64,000 nucleotides of DNA from Torymus aiolomorphi. Its lineage: Eukaryota; Arthropoda; Insecta; Hymenoptera; Torymidae. A model generated the notes under the pieces. The model had not been told where the DNA came from. It did no database searches and saw nothing but the letters and a program-made list of their open reading frames with translations. This document shows, one piece after another, positions 9,914 to 21,345 of this stretch. The DNA lies in NCBI GenBank assembly GCA_036365515.1, contig CM070874.1, positions 210,980,297 through 211,044,296 on the forward strand, given 5' to 3'. How positions within the stretch are numbered: the first letter of the stretch is position 1; each line of letters begins with the position of its first letter. A program made the translations under genes and the position numbers.

Positions 9914-10190
9914 TTGGGATTACACCTTGCTAATTCCCAAAAACGAGACATTTTTCTTGGCCAGTTCTATCTATCGATGAAACGATTTTTTCTCCATACC
10001 CTGGCCGAAAGTACCACTTTCGCTCCCGCCTGCGAAGCACGAATGTGGTATTTTCGGCCCGGGTATGGTGAAAAATCGTATTCTCAACATGGGGATAAAG
10101 AGGGCCACCCCAGAGCACATGATTGCCACCCTCGCCTTCGGCTGGGGTGGCAATATTTACACTTGCTCTGGACTGGCCAACTATTTACCT
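9914..10190. repeat. Fold-back element with two hairpins
   Basis: Arms around 9982-10017 pair with 10042-10078 (CCATACCCTGGCCGAAA against its imperfect complement). A second hairpin follows, with CCACCCCAG near 10105 and CTGGGGTGG near 10142. Outer copies of TGGCCA flank both. Reading frames in both directions here are side effects of the palindrome. Confidence 0.6.
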
Positions 10191-10622
10191 CCCTTGTTGT
10201 GTAATATACTATTACAGTCATATTTGCCATTTAATAGAGAATAATAGATTCAGTTTTTTCACAAATTTACATTAGCTTATTTGTGAGTATTTAAAAGATA
10301 TTAAAGTTGGCCGGTTCTTTTAGTCAGGAAATAACTAATAAGTGACTTGCAATTATGGTGAGGTGTGAGAGAGACAGAATGAAATGGAAAAATAATTTTT
10401 TTCATGTGTATCCCCTGAAACAGTACTATAAACGAATTAAATATCAATAATTCGTGTTTACGTTTTTTTTAGCTATCCTTTTTTAATATTTGTTTTGAAT
10501 GTATGATCAGATTACAGAGACAATTAAGTACAAACATTTTAAGGTTGTGTTATCTCTATTAAATAGATAACATGACCGAAAAAATCATTTCATCACTACC
10601 AAGAAATTAGCTATTTTTACTA
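10191..10622. other. AT-rich non-coding stretch
   Basis: No gene, RNA or clear repeat seen. Confidence 0.5.
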
Positions 10623-10627
10623 GCTAT

Positions 10628-10899
10628 TGTTAGAAATGAAGGGTATCAGCATTGGAGAGTATAAAAAGAGTTTATTCAAAGACTTAAGCTAAGATATAGT
10701 ATGACTACTCTAGGCGCGGGTCATTCTCGGTCTGACGACAAGTACGCAGGAGCGTCACGCTCGCCCGTCGGCTCTCACACAGTCACACCTTATGCGACAA
10801 AAGTGAGGAGAGACACATGTGTGCACGTCTACTCATATACACAGTAGACGTATATACAGATAACTAGGTGTACAATATATATGTATCACATTTTCAACA
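10628..10899. mobile_element. Solo LTR, 272 bp, with 5-bp target duplication
   Basis: The segment starts TGTTAGAAAT and ends ATTTTCAACA, imperfect inverted termini with the canonical TG...CA. It is flanked on both sides by GCTAT (10623-10627 and 10900-10904), a perfect 5-bp target-site duplication. A TATAAAAAG box lies at about 10660. No internal retrotransposon genes are present, so it is a solo LTR. Orientation is suggested as + by the TATA box. The short length and 5-bp duplication suit a copia- or BEL-type element; the superfamily is not determined. Confidence 0.82.
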
Positions 10900-10972
10900 G
10901 CTATTTATTATTTTCCTGGCCATTTCCGATAGAAACATTTTCTACCAGAGTAGTTATGACGCAATACTATGG

Positions 10973-10993
10973 TTAAGTGGATGCCGAAGTCAA
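10973..10993. mobile_element. Left end of a TTAA-type MITE, split by the large palindrome
   Basis: TTAA followed by GTGGATGCCGAAGTC closely matches the terminal inverted repeat of the complete MITE at 22899-23281. Its continuation, GTCAGTTAGTTTTTCAAAG, is found on the far side of the large palindromic element (from 19764). The palindrome therefore inserted into this MITE copy. Confidence 0.6.
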
Positions 10994-11012
10994 CCCTGTC
11001 GAAAATATATAT

Positions 11013-11461
11013 GTAAATTATCTGCGTAAATAATTTATGTAAATAATTTATATAGATATTCACGTACCAAATTTGGACTTTTATCTACGTAAACTAATTA
11101 CATCAATGTTTTACGTAAACAATATATATCTATTAATGTATTGTTAATTAACAAAAATTATATATTATTACATAGTATTAATTTTACGTTAATATACATT
11201 TAATTATATTTGTAATATTTATAACTCTTTACACTAAATGTAACTGTACAACTTTTTTATCATTGTCATTTATAAAGTATTGTTTATTTGTAAAATCACC
11301 ATAATAAAAATTTAATAATTAATTAACAAAGTTATAATAATTAACAACAGATTATTTATGTAAAAACTTTATGTAATTAGTTTGCCTAGATAAAAGTCCA
11401 AATTTATTACGTGAATATCTATATAAATTATTTACATAAATTATTTACCTCGATAATTTAC
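11013..11461. mobile_element. 449-bp MITE inside the left arm of the palindrome
   Basis: Terminal inverted repeats start GTAAATTATC and extend imperfectly for over 100 bases (for example the GATATTCACGTA segment near 11055 pairs with TACGTGAATATC near 11408). ATATAT flanks both sides (11007-11012 and 11462-11467). The right arm of the palindrome keeps the empty site, which supports the boundaries directly. Confidence 0.82.
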
Positions 11462-11573
11462 ATATATGGAATATTTCAGGTAAAGTGAGCATGTCCAAAT
11501 TTTAAAATGGCTCAAATTTTTTTTTACTTTTAGCTTTTCATGAAAAAAACATGTTCCTAGAATTTTAGGTCGA

Positions 11574-12201
11574 TATTTATTTATTTATTTATTTATTAAA
11601 CCAGAGTAAGTACATAGGTATTACAATAATATCAATATACATTTTTACATTACATGCGTAACCCAGCAGAGGAAGTATTTCCTGTATGCTGGTCTGGTGA
11701 CTTAAACTAACTTAAAACTAAATTGAAGTATTGTCCCTGATTGTTTGTCGATCTTGTATCCCCGTAGCTAGCAGCTACGGAGTCAAGTCGACAACCACAC
11801 ATTATTCATGACTTTTCTTCTATCACCAATATCTAACCAACATTTGTCTTGCTGTTGTAAATGATTCCGTGGATGCGTTTCTGTCTCTTGCAAAGATGAT
11901 TCTTTCGTAGCTGTTTAGTCTTGTTGGGCAGGTGAGTCCCACTGCACAGGTAACTCTGTAGTGTGGGAACATCAATCTGTGTTGGTTGGCTGAGTCACAT
12001 TTACATGTTGATGTAAAAACAATGTCGTCTACTACTATGAGATCGTTGTATTTCGGGTGCTGTTCTAGAGTATACATTGAGTTTGTAAATGTTTGTTTAC
12101 CTCGAATGCCTCTGTCGAAATACAGTAGTGCTTTATTACAGCTTAGATAGTTGAGATCTCCGTAAGACATGCGGTAGGTGTTATCTTGCAGTATAGGCTT
12201 T
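11574..12201 (-). mobile_element. Short LINE-tailed insert, 5'-truncated or non-autonomous
   Basis: The right palindrome arm lacks this 628-base segment, which fixes the boundaries to within a few bases. Read on the - strand it ends in a (TAAA)n-like tail (11574-11596) preceded by a region matching the 3' end of the LINE at 14073-18790. The shared region includes a hairpin with stem CCAGC...GCTGG (11663-11692). Upstream is an ORF (11823-12201 within the insert) that does not resemble the LINE's reverse transcriptase or its C-terminal region. Confidence 0.7.
11823..12201 (-). CDS. Hypothetical ORF in the LINE-tailed insert
   Basis: About 125 codons lie inside the insert. The open frame continues 41 bases further into the palindrome arm, which is not part of the insert. 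Cysteines are scattered (C-K-C, V-T-C-A-V-G-L-T-C), but no family is recognised. It does not match the LINE's C-terminal region at 14446-14958, although the two share a 3' tail. It may be the C-terminus of a different LINE subfamily or captured sequence. Confidence 0.3.
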
Positions 12202-14164
12202 ATTCGCATAAATAAATAAGCTATGCAACATTGAACATTCAATTTTTTTTTAATTTTTGGTCTTACAGCAACATTTTACATTGTTTCTTTAAAAATCTTC
12301 AAACTTTTTGTATATAACATTGATTCGGAAAAAATTTGTAATTTTGGTGTAGAAAATAGTAGTACATTTTAATTAATGAAATTTGCATGTCTCTCATTGG
12401 TTGGTTTTTATTATGCTTTCATTGAAGGATATTGGGAGAGCGATGCAATATTTTTTGTTCGACAAATTTTGTTTTGGATTCTTCTTTTAAAATCCTTTAA
12501 AATGAGACCTGGATCGATACAGGCCGATCGAAGGAAAAAAGTTACAATTTTTTGAAATTTCAAGAAAAATCAATAATTATCATTTTTGATCGTATGATTG
12601 ATTTAGAAAGTTATTATTATTTATACATCTTATGTCATGGATCCAATCACTGAATCTTTTTAAAGCATCGAATAGAACATTCAACATCTATTTTCAATAA
12701 TATTAGATTTATATAATAAGCCTTACGTAACTGTGAATTCTGAATTACATTCTGTTTGAATTTTCTGAATATCCGATAAAAAGCACTTCCTCACTAATAT
12801 GATTGACTCATATATTTCGTATCTACTTGAAATTGAATTTAATATTTAATCTAACATTATGGGTGCAAGGCTAAAGATTATTTAATATAAAAATATCAAA
12901 ATGAAATTAGGTTATAAAGATCAGGTATTTATAAATGAAATATGATTCTCTTATTAGGACTACGCTTCATAACATTTTTATTTAAAAAGTACGAATTAAG
13001 CTACTTGATGTATAATGTAATTTGGAAAACTTATATTAAAATGTATAATATTTACTCAATTTCAAGCATTCAATCACATCATGCTTCAAAATTAACAGTT
13101 TTTAATCTATTTTGCACATATTTTCTCTCTATTCTACTATGTTTAAGTTATAAAAAAATGTATTTAATATTCAAACCCTTTATTCTTAAGGTTTAATATA
13201 TTATTTTCAATAAATTGTATTATAAATTTTTTTTAATTGAGTATTAATTTTAAAAAGTAACTGATAAAGATATACCATTATATTTTTACAATATATGTGT
13301 CATATATTTACAATATTGCAATATTTACCCTTATCTATGACACTATATGTTTTTACTTACATATGTTCTTTGTTAATTTTAGTCACAGACTTATACCTTG
13401 AGCCCCGTCTATTCAAAATGAAATTCTAAAATTATTATAAATATGTTACAAAAAATAATTGTATCCATTGATGTCGAATTAAAAAAAAAACTTCAGTCCA
13501 TAGCCGATCCACTCAAAATAAAAATTATTACAAAGATAATTATTCTTAGAAATAACATGAGCTATTCAGATATCTTTGTGATAATTTTTATTTTGAATGG
13601 ATCGGCTATGCCATTTTAAGTTTTTTTTAGTTTGACATCAATGGATACAATTGTTTTTTGTATCATATTTATAATAATTTTAGAATTTCATTTGGAGTAG
13701 ACGGGGCTCAAGGTATAAGTATGTGACTAAAATTAACAAAGAACATATGTAAGCATAAACATATAGTGTCATAGATAAGGGTTAATATTGCAATATTGTA
13801 AATATATGGCACATACATTGTAAAAATATAATGGAATATCTTTATCAGTTACTTTTTAAAATTAATAGTCAATTAAAAAAAATTTATAATACTATTATTT
13901 AAAAATAATATATTAAACCTTAAGAATATTGGGTTTGAATATTGAATATATTTTTTTATAACTTAAACATATAGTAGAATAGAGAGAAAATATGTGCAAA
14001 AGATTTAGAACTATTAATTTTCAATCATGATATGATTGAATCGTTGAAATTGAGTAAATATTATATATTTTATTTTATTTTATTTAAACCAGAGTAAAGT
14101 ACAAAAAATTACAAGTTTGTAACCATTATACATAGTTTACATTACAAAGTAAGTACAATGTAAT

Positions 14165-14193
14165 CCAGCAGAGGAAAATTTCCTGTTCGCTGG
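14165..14193 (-). other. Terminal 3' hairpin of the LINE
   Basis: CCAGC pairs with GCTGG and AGGAAA with TTTCCT, forming a stem-loop just before the 3' tail. The same hairpin with different loop bases recurs at 11663-11692. Such 3' hairpins are recognised by the reverse transcriptase in several LINE clades; that role here is inference. Confidence 0.6.
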
Positions 14194-14445
14194 TCCGGCA
14201 TACTAAAACTAACTTAACCTAAAATTCATTTGGTTAATATTTACTTATGATTAATAATTTGAGTAGTAGCTATGAGAGTTGCTGCAGCTTAATATTCCTA
14301 GGAGTATTAAGCAGAGCCCACTCTCATTTTTGGTATGTGTTTATAAAATTTGTATGAAAATTTAACAGTGTTTAAAATTAGTAACAATTTATATATATTT
14401 TTAACATTAATTAATAACTATCAAAATTTTTATACTCTTGATGCA

Positions 14446-17312
14446 TCAGGTACATTCTCGTATCCATTGCTTTAGTTTTAGTTTTCTGCTTAGTTTGTTT
14501 CTAATTGTTTTTAAATCATTTGGTAGGTTATTGAAATGTGTTATTGCTCTAATATAACTGTTCTTAATGCTAACGGTCAAGTATCTTTTTGGAATCTGTA
14601 TACTTCTGTTTCTAGTGTTGCTATTGGAATTTATATATGCTGACTGTAAGACTTCGTAATGATAAGACAGTGATTCATAAGTAAAAATTTGATCTATGCT
14701 CATAGGATTTTTGTCGACTGCAAATTTGTTTTTATTGATTATTTTAAGTATTCTGTTCTGTAGTTTAATGAGCAGGTTTTTACTGTTAGAATAAGCTCCT
14801 TCCCATGCTATAATTCCATATGAAATTATGCTGTGAAAGAGGGCGTAATAAATCATCCTTAGAGTATCAGTCGTCATAAGTTTTGATAGCTTATAGAATA
14901 CGAAAATGAGATATTTCGTTTTGTTGTATATATATTGGCAGTGTTCGTTCCATCTCATGTAACTATCGAAGATTATACCTAAATATTTGGTATTATCAAC
15001 TCTTTTGATTTTTGTGCCTTGTATATTTATGTCTAAATTTCTTTTTTTGGTGTGCTGTCAACTTGATTCCCAAATTCAATGTATACTGTTTTGTCCGTGT
15101 TTAAGGAAAGCTTGTTAAGAGCTAGCCATACTGATATTTTGAGTAGTGTTTCGTTCATTTTGGTTTCAACTTCTTTCCACGTCTTAGCCGACGTCACTAC
15201 TGCTGTGTCATCTGCGTATGAGACTAGCGTATCTTCCGGGATATCAAGTAGCAGGTCGTTGATATATAGTAAGAAGAGCAGTGGTCCCAGAATTGTTCCT
15301 TGTGGAACACCGACGTTGACAGATTCGAGATGACTTGTTGCATTATTTAATTTTACTTTTTGTAGTCTGTTATCTAAATAACTTTTTATTAGATTATGGG
15401 CACTTCCTCTGACACCGTAATTATATAGTTTATCTAGTAATATTTGATGATTTACAGTATCAAAAGCTTTGGCGAGGTCCAAAAAAATTATGGCAATTGG
15501 TGTACTCTTATCTAACTTACCATATATTACATTTGATATTAGTGTTAGCGCATCTTTTGTACTCTTGTTTTTCCTAAAACCATATTGATTTTTGGCAAGT
15601 ATTTCACATTTGTTGATAAAAGTAATTATTCTTTTATGAATTATTTTTTCTAGTACTTTTGCTATATTAGAAATAAGAGATATAGGTCTGTAATTATTGG
15701 CAATATGCTTTTCTTTTGATTTATGTAAGGGTATTACATCTGCTATTTTCAAGGCATCTGGCCATATGGCCTTATCTATACAGTGGTTAAAGATGTGGGT
15801 TAGGGGGTCTACTAAGAATTCGACCAGGGTTTTTAATGTCTTGGCATTAATATTATCATTTCCTCCATTTTTGTTTTCCATGTTATTTATGATATTTTCT
15901 ATTTCATGATGGTTTGTTGGCTCAAAGAATATACTTTTGCTGTTCATTGGAGGGAGTTTAATTTCCTCATTTACCGGGGGATTTATTTTATCACTTAACT
16001 TTTTGCCGATGTTACAAAAATATTTGTTCAAATGCTCAGCAATTTCTTTAGGCTCTGATATTTTCTTGTTGTTTTCTATTACATAGTTGATGTTATTTTT
16101 CTTTTTACTATTTTTTCCAAGTTTTTGATTAATCACATTCCACATACTCTTCATATTATTCATGCTTGATTCTATAAGTTTTTTGTCATACAATTCCTTT
16201 GCTTTAATTATAATATCCTTAAGGATATTCGTAAATTTCCTATATTCTTCTCTTTTTCTATTATTATTAGGATCTTTTTTCCATAATTTATATAGTTTTT
16301 CTTTGGTTTTACATGATATCATAATTGCCTTTGTTACCCAATCTTTCCTTGGTTTCATGTAGTTAGTATTATTTGTTTTTTTGGTAATTTCAGCTTTGCT
16401 AAGACATATTTTTATTTTATCAATCAGGTTATTTAAAGCAATATTCGTGTTGTTTATTTGTGACAATTCACTCCAGTTTATAGTGGAGGCAACTGCCTTG
16501 AGTTTACTGTGATTTATGCTATTTCTATTATGTACATTTTCAATTGTTCTTATCTTATTTAATGACATAAATAGTGGGAAATGGTCTATTAGTGGTACTC
16601 TGAGTGTGAATGTTTTATAGGCTATTTTATCTAGTTTAATAAAAATATTGTCTATGCAAGTTCCTGAGTTACCTGTTTTATCAGATGGTCTGGTAATATT
16701 ACAAAAGCCTGGACAATAACCATCTTCCAAGAGTATATGTAAAAATTCTTGATTAATTGTTTCTTGATTTAAAATGTCAAAGTTAAAATCTCCCATGATC
16801 AGGTTATTTTTATATATTTTGTTATGCTCTATTAATTTTTTGAGATTTATAATGAATTCAGTCTTTTTTATATTGTGGCATCTATATAATGCAGATAATA
16901 TTATTTCTTTATCATTTTCTATTGCAATTTTTGTATTAATTATTTTGAGGTTATTTATATCTAAAATTTCCGTAGTTTCATTAATGTATTCACTTATGTA
17001 AACTACCAGGCCATCATTTTGATTAATATTACCGTGATTATAGTACATTTTGTACCCTGCTATGTTAAAAGATTCAGGGTGTTCAAGTTTTCTGGTTTCA
17101 CTACAAACTATAATGCATGGCTTTATAACAAGGTTTTTAATGAATACAAGTAAGTTATTAAAATTTGCATTTAGGCCTCTAATATTTACATTCAAAATTA
17201 CTTCCTTCTCTAAAGCCATACGTTTGTTTAGTTCACCAATGTTATCGCATTTACAGTCTCTATAAATTATATTGTTTTGTAAATCATCAATTATATTAAC
17301 ACTGCTATCCAT
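14446..17312 (-). pseudogene. LINE ORF2: AP-type endonuclease and reverse transcriptase
   Basis: The main frame 17312-15033 (759 codons) starts with an apurinic-type endonuclease: S-E-T-R near residue 70, G-D-F-N-F-D near residue 175, D-H-F-P-L-F near residue 245. The reverse transcriptase has N-Y-R-P-I-S-L-I, L-D-L-A-K-A-F-D-T-V, G-V-P-Q-G-T-I-L-G-P-L and Y-A-D-D-T-A-V. The conserved C-terminal region (14958-14446, ending I-R-E-C-T) is in another frame; a single indel in the seven-T run at 15042-15048 separates them. The start ATG overlaps the end of ORF1 by 8 bases, suggesting coupled translation. The motif order and C-terminal region fit the CR1/L2/Jockey group; the exact clade is not assigned. 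Confidence 0.93.
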
Positions 17313-18779
17313 TTTGGTTAGTTGAAGTTGCTGTCACCAGGTTTCGTATTGGTGTTGTATTCTCCATGTTACGTGATGCTTGCGAAGTTGACGAGTCAGT
17401 ACTCGTAAGTCTCGCTCTCCTAATCGGTGCCGTCCGCTGATATTGTAGTTTTTCTACCTTACCAAAGAATCTCGGGTAGGTAGGTTGCGTCGGGTAATCA
17501 GTCATTTCAATGTATTTTTTGATTTTTGATTTTAATATTTCACAAAGCTCACTATCAATTGCACTGTGGTTAATATTATATTTGGTATTGAACTTTTTAT
17601 TACTATAGTCACAGTTTGCACATTTATTTGTTATACTTGCGCACTTAGAGGTTTCGTGGGCTTCTGCACACTTATTACACGTAGCACTGTTGGTACATTT
17701 TTTACTGCTATGCCCGAATCTCGAACATTTATTGCACGGAGTAGTGTTTATTATGTCATAAACTCTACAACTTTGGTGTCCGACAAATAATCTGCTCTTG
17801 TTATCTTTAATAAGTTTATAAATATTAGATGTTACCTCAATAATTGCACATTTTCTATTTGTTCTTTCGTTCTTGTATACGTGAAGAACTTTGCATTTGT
17901 CTTCAATGTTATTAAAATTTCTCTGATTAATGTCTAGTTCGATCTCACTATCATCACTATTATCAATATCAATCTCAATTACCTTTAGTTTAGGTTTGTT
18001 AATTTGCTCTTTTTCTATTTTAAAATTGCTTGACAGTTTTTCTCCCAGTGTATTCACAAGTGAATTAATATTTTCCTCATTCATGCAGTTTATAATAACT
18101 GTATCATTGTTCTTGCATGCTACACTTTTTGTTTGAATTGTTTTATCTTGAGTTAAATGTTGTAAGACTGTCTTTTCTAAGTCAGTGCTGTCTTTCTTGT
18201 CTGTTTTTTGATAATCAATTTTGGCACTCTTTTGCTTTTTGGTTTTTCCTTAAATGTAACTTCTGCGTAGGTCTTGGAGTTATTGTTTTTGCCCTGTTTT
18301 TCCTTGGTAAGTAATTCGTTTAAGATTTTGTTTTTATCTTGTAATTCGAAGTTTAGCTGTTTTAGCAGTTGGTTTTCTATTTTTAGCGATTCAATTTCAT
18401 TAAACTCTTCGTAGATTGTCTCGTTATGGCCTTGTTGTTTGTTGTTGAGTGTTTCCAGATTTATTTCACTGATTATTTCTTGTTTGATTTGCTCCTTCGT
18501 TGTAAGTTTGATCTGTGCTATTAATTGCTTGGCCTCGCTGCTTAGCGCGCCATATGGCAAGTTTGAGGTTAAAGCCACGTTGGGATGGTCCTGGCAAATC
18601 ATTAGTGAATTACTAATGAGTTTCACTGGACATCCTGCATTATACTTTGTCACTATTTCATTAGTGTGATAAAAATTTTCACACAATAAACACAATACCG
18701 CTCCTACTTTTAATGTTGGGTGGCATTTGTAGAATTTAGTGAGGATGGTATCGGGCGGCTCCTTGCCTCCCGGCGCCAT
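17305..18779 (-). pseudogene. LINE ORF1: PHD-like and CCHC zinc-finger protein
   Basis: The first part (18779-18177) has a cysteine/histidine cluster in its first 70 residues (C-L-L-C, Y-H, G-C-P, I-C-Q-D-H) like the PHD-type finger found in CR1-group ORF1 proteins, then a coiled coil (about residues 100-165). The second part (up to 17305) has a pre-C2HC-like region and zinc knuckles C-N-K-C-S-R-F-G-H-S-S-K-K-C and C-N-K-C-A-E-A-H-E-T-S-K-C. One indel in the six-T run at 18204-18209 separates the parts. ORF1 proteins bind LINE RNA. ORF1 overlaps ORF2 by 8 bases. Confidence 0.88.
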
Positions 18780-19761
18780 GTTGGAACTCCATATATTTTA
18801 ATATAAGATTTCCAAATTACATTGTACATCAAGTAGCTTAATTCGTACTTTTAAAATAAAAATGATATGAAGCATAGTCCTAATCAGAGAATCATATTCA
18901 TTTCTAAATACCTGATCTTTATAACCTAATTTCATTTTGATATTTTTATAGTAAATAATCTTTAGCCTTTGCACCCACAATTTTAGATTAAATATTATAT
19001 TCAATTTCAAGTAGATACAAAATATATGAGTCAAGCATATTAGTGAGGAAGTGGTTTTTATCGGATATTCAGAAAATTGAAACAGAATGTAATTCAGAAT
19101 TCACAGTTACGTACGGCTTATTATATAAATCTAATATTAATGAAAATGGATGTTGAATGTTCTATTCGATGCTTTAAAAAGATTCAGTGATTGGATCCAT
19201 GAAATAAGATGTATTTAAATAATGATAACTTTCCAAATCAATCATACAATCAAAAATGATAATTATTGATTTTTCTTGAAATTTCAAAAAATTGTAACTT
19301 TTTTCCTTCGCTCGGCCTGTATCGATCCAGGTCTCATTTTAAAGGATTTTAAAAGAAGAATCCAAAAAAAATTTGTTGAACAAAAAATATTGCACCGCTC
19401 TCCCAATATCCTTCGATGAAGGCATAATAAAAGCAGCCAATGAGAGACATGTAAATTTCATTAATTAAAAAGTACTACTATTTTCTACACCAAAATTACA
19501 AATTTTTGCCCAATCAATGTTATATACAAAAAGTTTGAAGATTTTTAAGGAAAAAATGTAAAATGTTGCTGTAAGACCAAAAATTAAAAAAAAAATTGAA
19601 TGTTCAATGTTGCATAGCTTATTTATTTATGCGAATGTCGACCTAAAATTCTAGGAACATGTTTTTTTCATGAAAAGCTAAGAGTAAAAAAAATTTGAGC
19701 CATTTTAAAATTTGGACATGCTCACTTTACCTGAAATATTCCATATATATTTTCAACAGGG

Positions 19762-20309
19762 AAGTCAGTTAGTTTTTCAAAGTTTTTTTGGGAATTTTGT
19801 GCTACATGAGTTTTTTATAGTTCTTAGATAAAGTATTAAACAACTGACAAATTATATAAAACTAACAGAAGTACTATAGCTCATTATCTCAGAATATTAC
19901 ATAATATTACACAAAATCTTGGTTAGCCTTTTACTATTCTTATTTAGAATAACAGGTGAATTCCTATTTTAATCGAACCTAGGCGGAAATAAAATTTAGC
20001 AAATAGTTATTAGGAATATATAATTTTTTGATAATTTGAAAAAAAGTTTATAACTGTTAATAACTGTTTATAAAGATAGGATTTGAGAGTATAATAAGAG
20101 TTTGCAAAAGTTATCAACAGTTTTTTTCTGCTCTAAAGAGCTATAAAAAGTTTATAACAGTGATAAACTTTTATTTAATTTTTTGGATCGCGGCGCATAA
20201 CCAGAAAATGCATCTGTAAAAAGTTATTATCTGTTATAAACTTTTTTTATTTAATAATAATAGTTATCAATAGTTGTAAAAAGTTTATTAATTCCCTAGC
20301 GGAAATAAA
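19762..20309. other. AT-rich stretch after the palindrome
   Basis: No gene seen. The first 35 bases continue the split TTAA MITE. The region 20040-20290 contains many variants of AACTGTTAATAAC and AAAAGTTTATAACAG, which merge into the minisatellite palindrome that follows. Confidence 0.5.
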
Positions 20310-20935
20310 AAATGTTAATAACTGTAAATAACTGTAAATAACTGTAGAAAACTGTAAAAAACTGTTAATAACTGTAAATAACTGTAAATAAATGTTTGAA
20401 TTGAGACAGTCATAACAGTTATTTACAGTTATTTACAGATATTTACAGTTGTTTACAGTTATTTACAGTTTTTTTACAGTTATTTACAGTTTTTTAAAAA
20501 TAATACTGTAGAACTGAAAGTACTGATAAAAGTTATTAACAGTTATTAACAATTTTTTACACATATTTAAAGTTATTTACAGTTATTTATAGATATTTAT
20601 AGTTATTTACAGTTTTGTTGATAAAAATAAAGTTGTTATTATAGCGAAAAAAATTTACTGCGTATAAACTGTAAATATCTGTAAATAACTGTAAATAACT
20701 GTAAATATCTGTAAAAAATTGTTAATAAATGTTAATAACTTTTATCAGTACCTTCATGTCTACAGAATTATTTTTAAAAAACTGTAAATAACTGTAAAAA
20801 ACTGTAAATAACTGTAAATAACTGTAAATAACTGTAAATATCTGTAAATAATTGTAAATAACTGTTATTACTGTCTCAATTCAAACATTTATTTGCAGTT
20901 ATTTACAGTTATTCACTTTTTGGAAGAAAGAAATT
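20310..20935. repeat. 10-bp minisatellite arranged as a palindrome
   Basis: Degenerate tandem copies of TGTAAATAAC fill 20313-20396. The same unit appears in opposite orientation (GTTATTTACA) from 20418, then back in the first orientation from 20666, and inverted again near 20897. Unique islands (GTTTGAATTGAGACAG near 20391 and its complement near 20870) show that 20370-20616 and 20666-20895 are inverted copies around a loop of about 50 bases. Confidence 0.85.
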
Positions 20936-21345
20936 TCATTAATATGGATATTCCAAAATATAAATAATTATTAATTTCAATTAGTACGAAATAGTAAAAA
21001 TTCATACAATTAAATAAAAATATTGTGACTGGGAACATGCAGTATCAAGATTTAGTGAAATATTTTAAGGAAAAAACAGCAATAATTCTCATCGAATAAA
21101 AAAACATGAACTTTTATGAGAAAGATTCTCATAAAAGATTCAAAGATTCTCATTCAGATTCTTGAGTTTAGTTTGGATATAATTCTTTTCGAATGATTTG
21201 TAGATTGCAATAAGTGTCAAAAAAACATCTGCATATTTTAATGACAAGTGTATACTTACGTACTTTTGGCGATAAAAATATTGGTTTGATTTGAATCTTT
21301 ATTCAATTCTGATTTTCCATTGAATAAAAACTGCTGCATATTCTA
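20936..21345. other. AT-rich non-coding stretch
   Basis: No gene or clear repeat, apart from a short local repeat of GATTCTCAT(A) near 21118-21165. Confidence 0.45.

Larger units (their letters stand above)
14073..18790 (-). mobile_element. CR1/L2-like LINE, near full length
   Basis: Bounded by a perfect 10-bp target duplication, ATATATTTTA, at 14063-14072 and 18791-18800. The 3' end (low coordinate) has a (TAAAA)n tail (14073-14094) and a terminal hairpin (14165-14193). ORF1 starts 11 bases inside the 5' end, so the 5' UTR is extremely short or slightly truncated. Two overlapping ORFs follow: ORF1 with zinc fingers, and ORF2 with endonuclease and reverse transcriptase. Each is broken by a single frameshift in an A homopolymer. 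The palindrome arm on the other side gives the empty site. Confidence 0.92.
10994..19761. mobile_element. Large palindromic DNA element carrying nested insertions
   Basis: The termini read CCCTGTCGAAAATATATAT (left) and the complement of CCCTGTTGAAAATATATAT (right). Nearly the whole element is an inverted repeat. The left arm runs 10994-13538, the loop is about 13539-13569, and the right arm runs 13570-19761. When the three nested insertions are set aside it is about 2.96 kb with arms of about 1.46 kb. Flanks AAGTCAA (10987-10993) and AAGTCAG (19762-19768) look like an imperfect target duplication. No transposase is seen, so it is a non-autonomous fold-back or long-TIR element. Its superfamily is not determined. 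Confidence 0.75.

Noticed and set aside
12942..13196. Hydrophobic ORF in the palindrome's left arm
   Set aside because: AT-rich chance frame with no counterpart kept open in the other arm.
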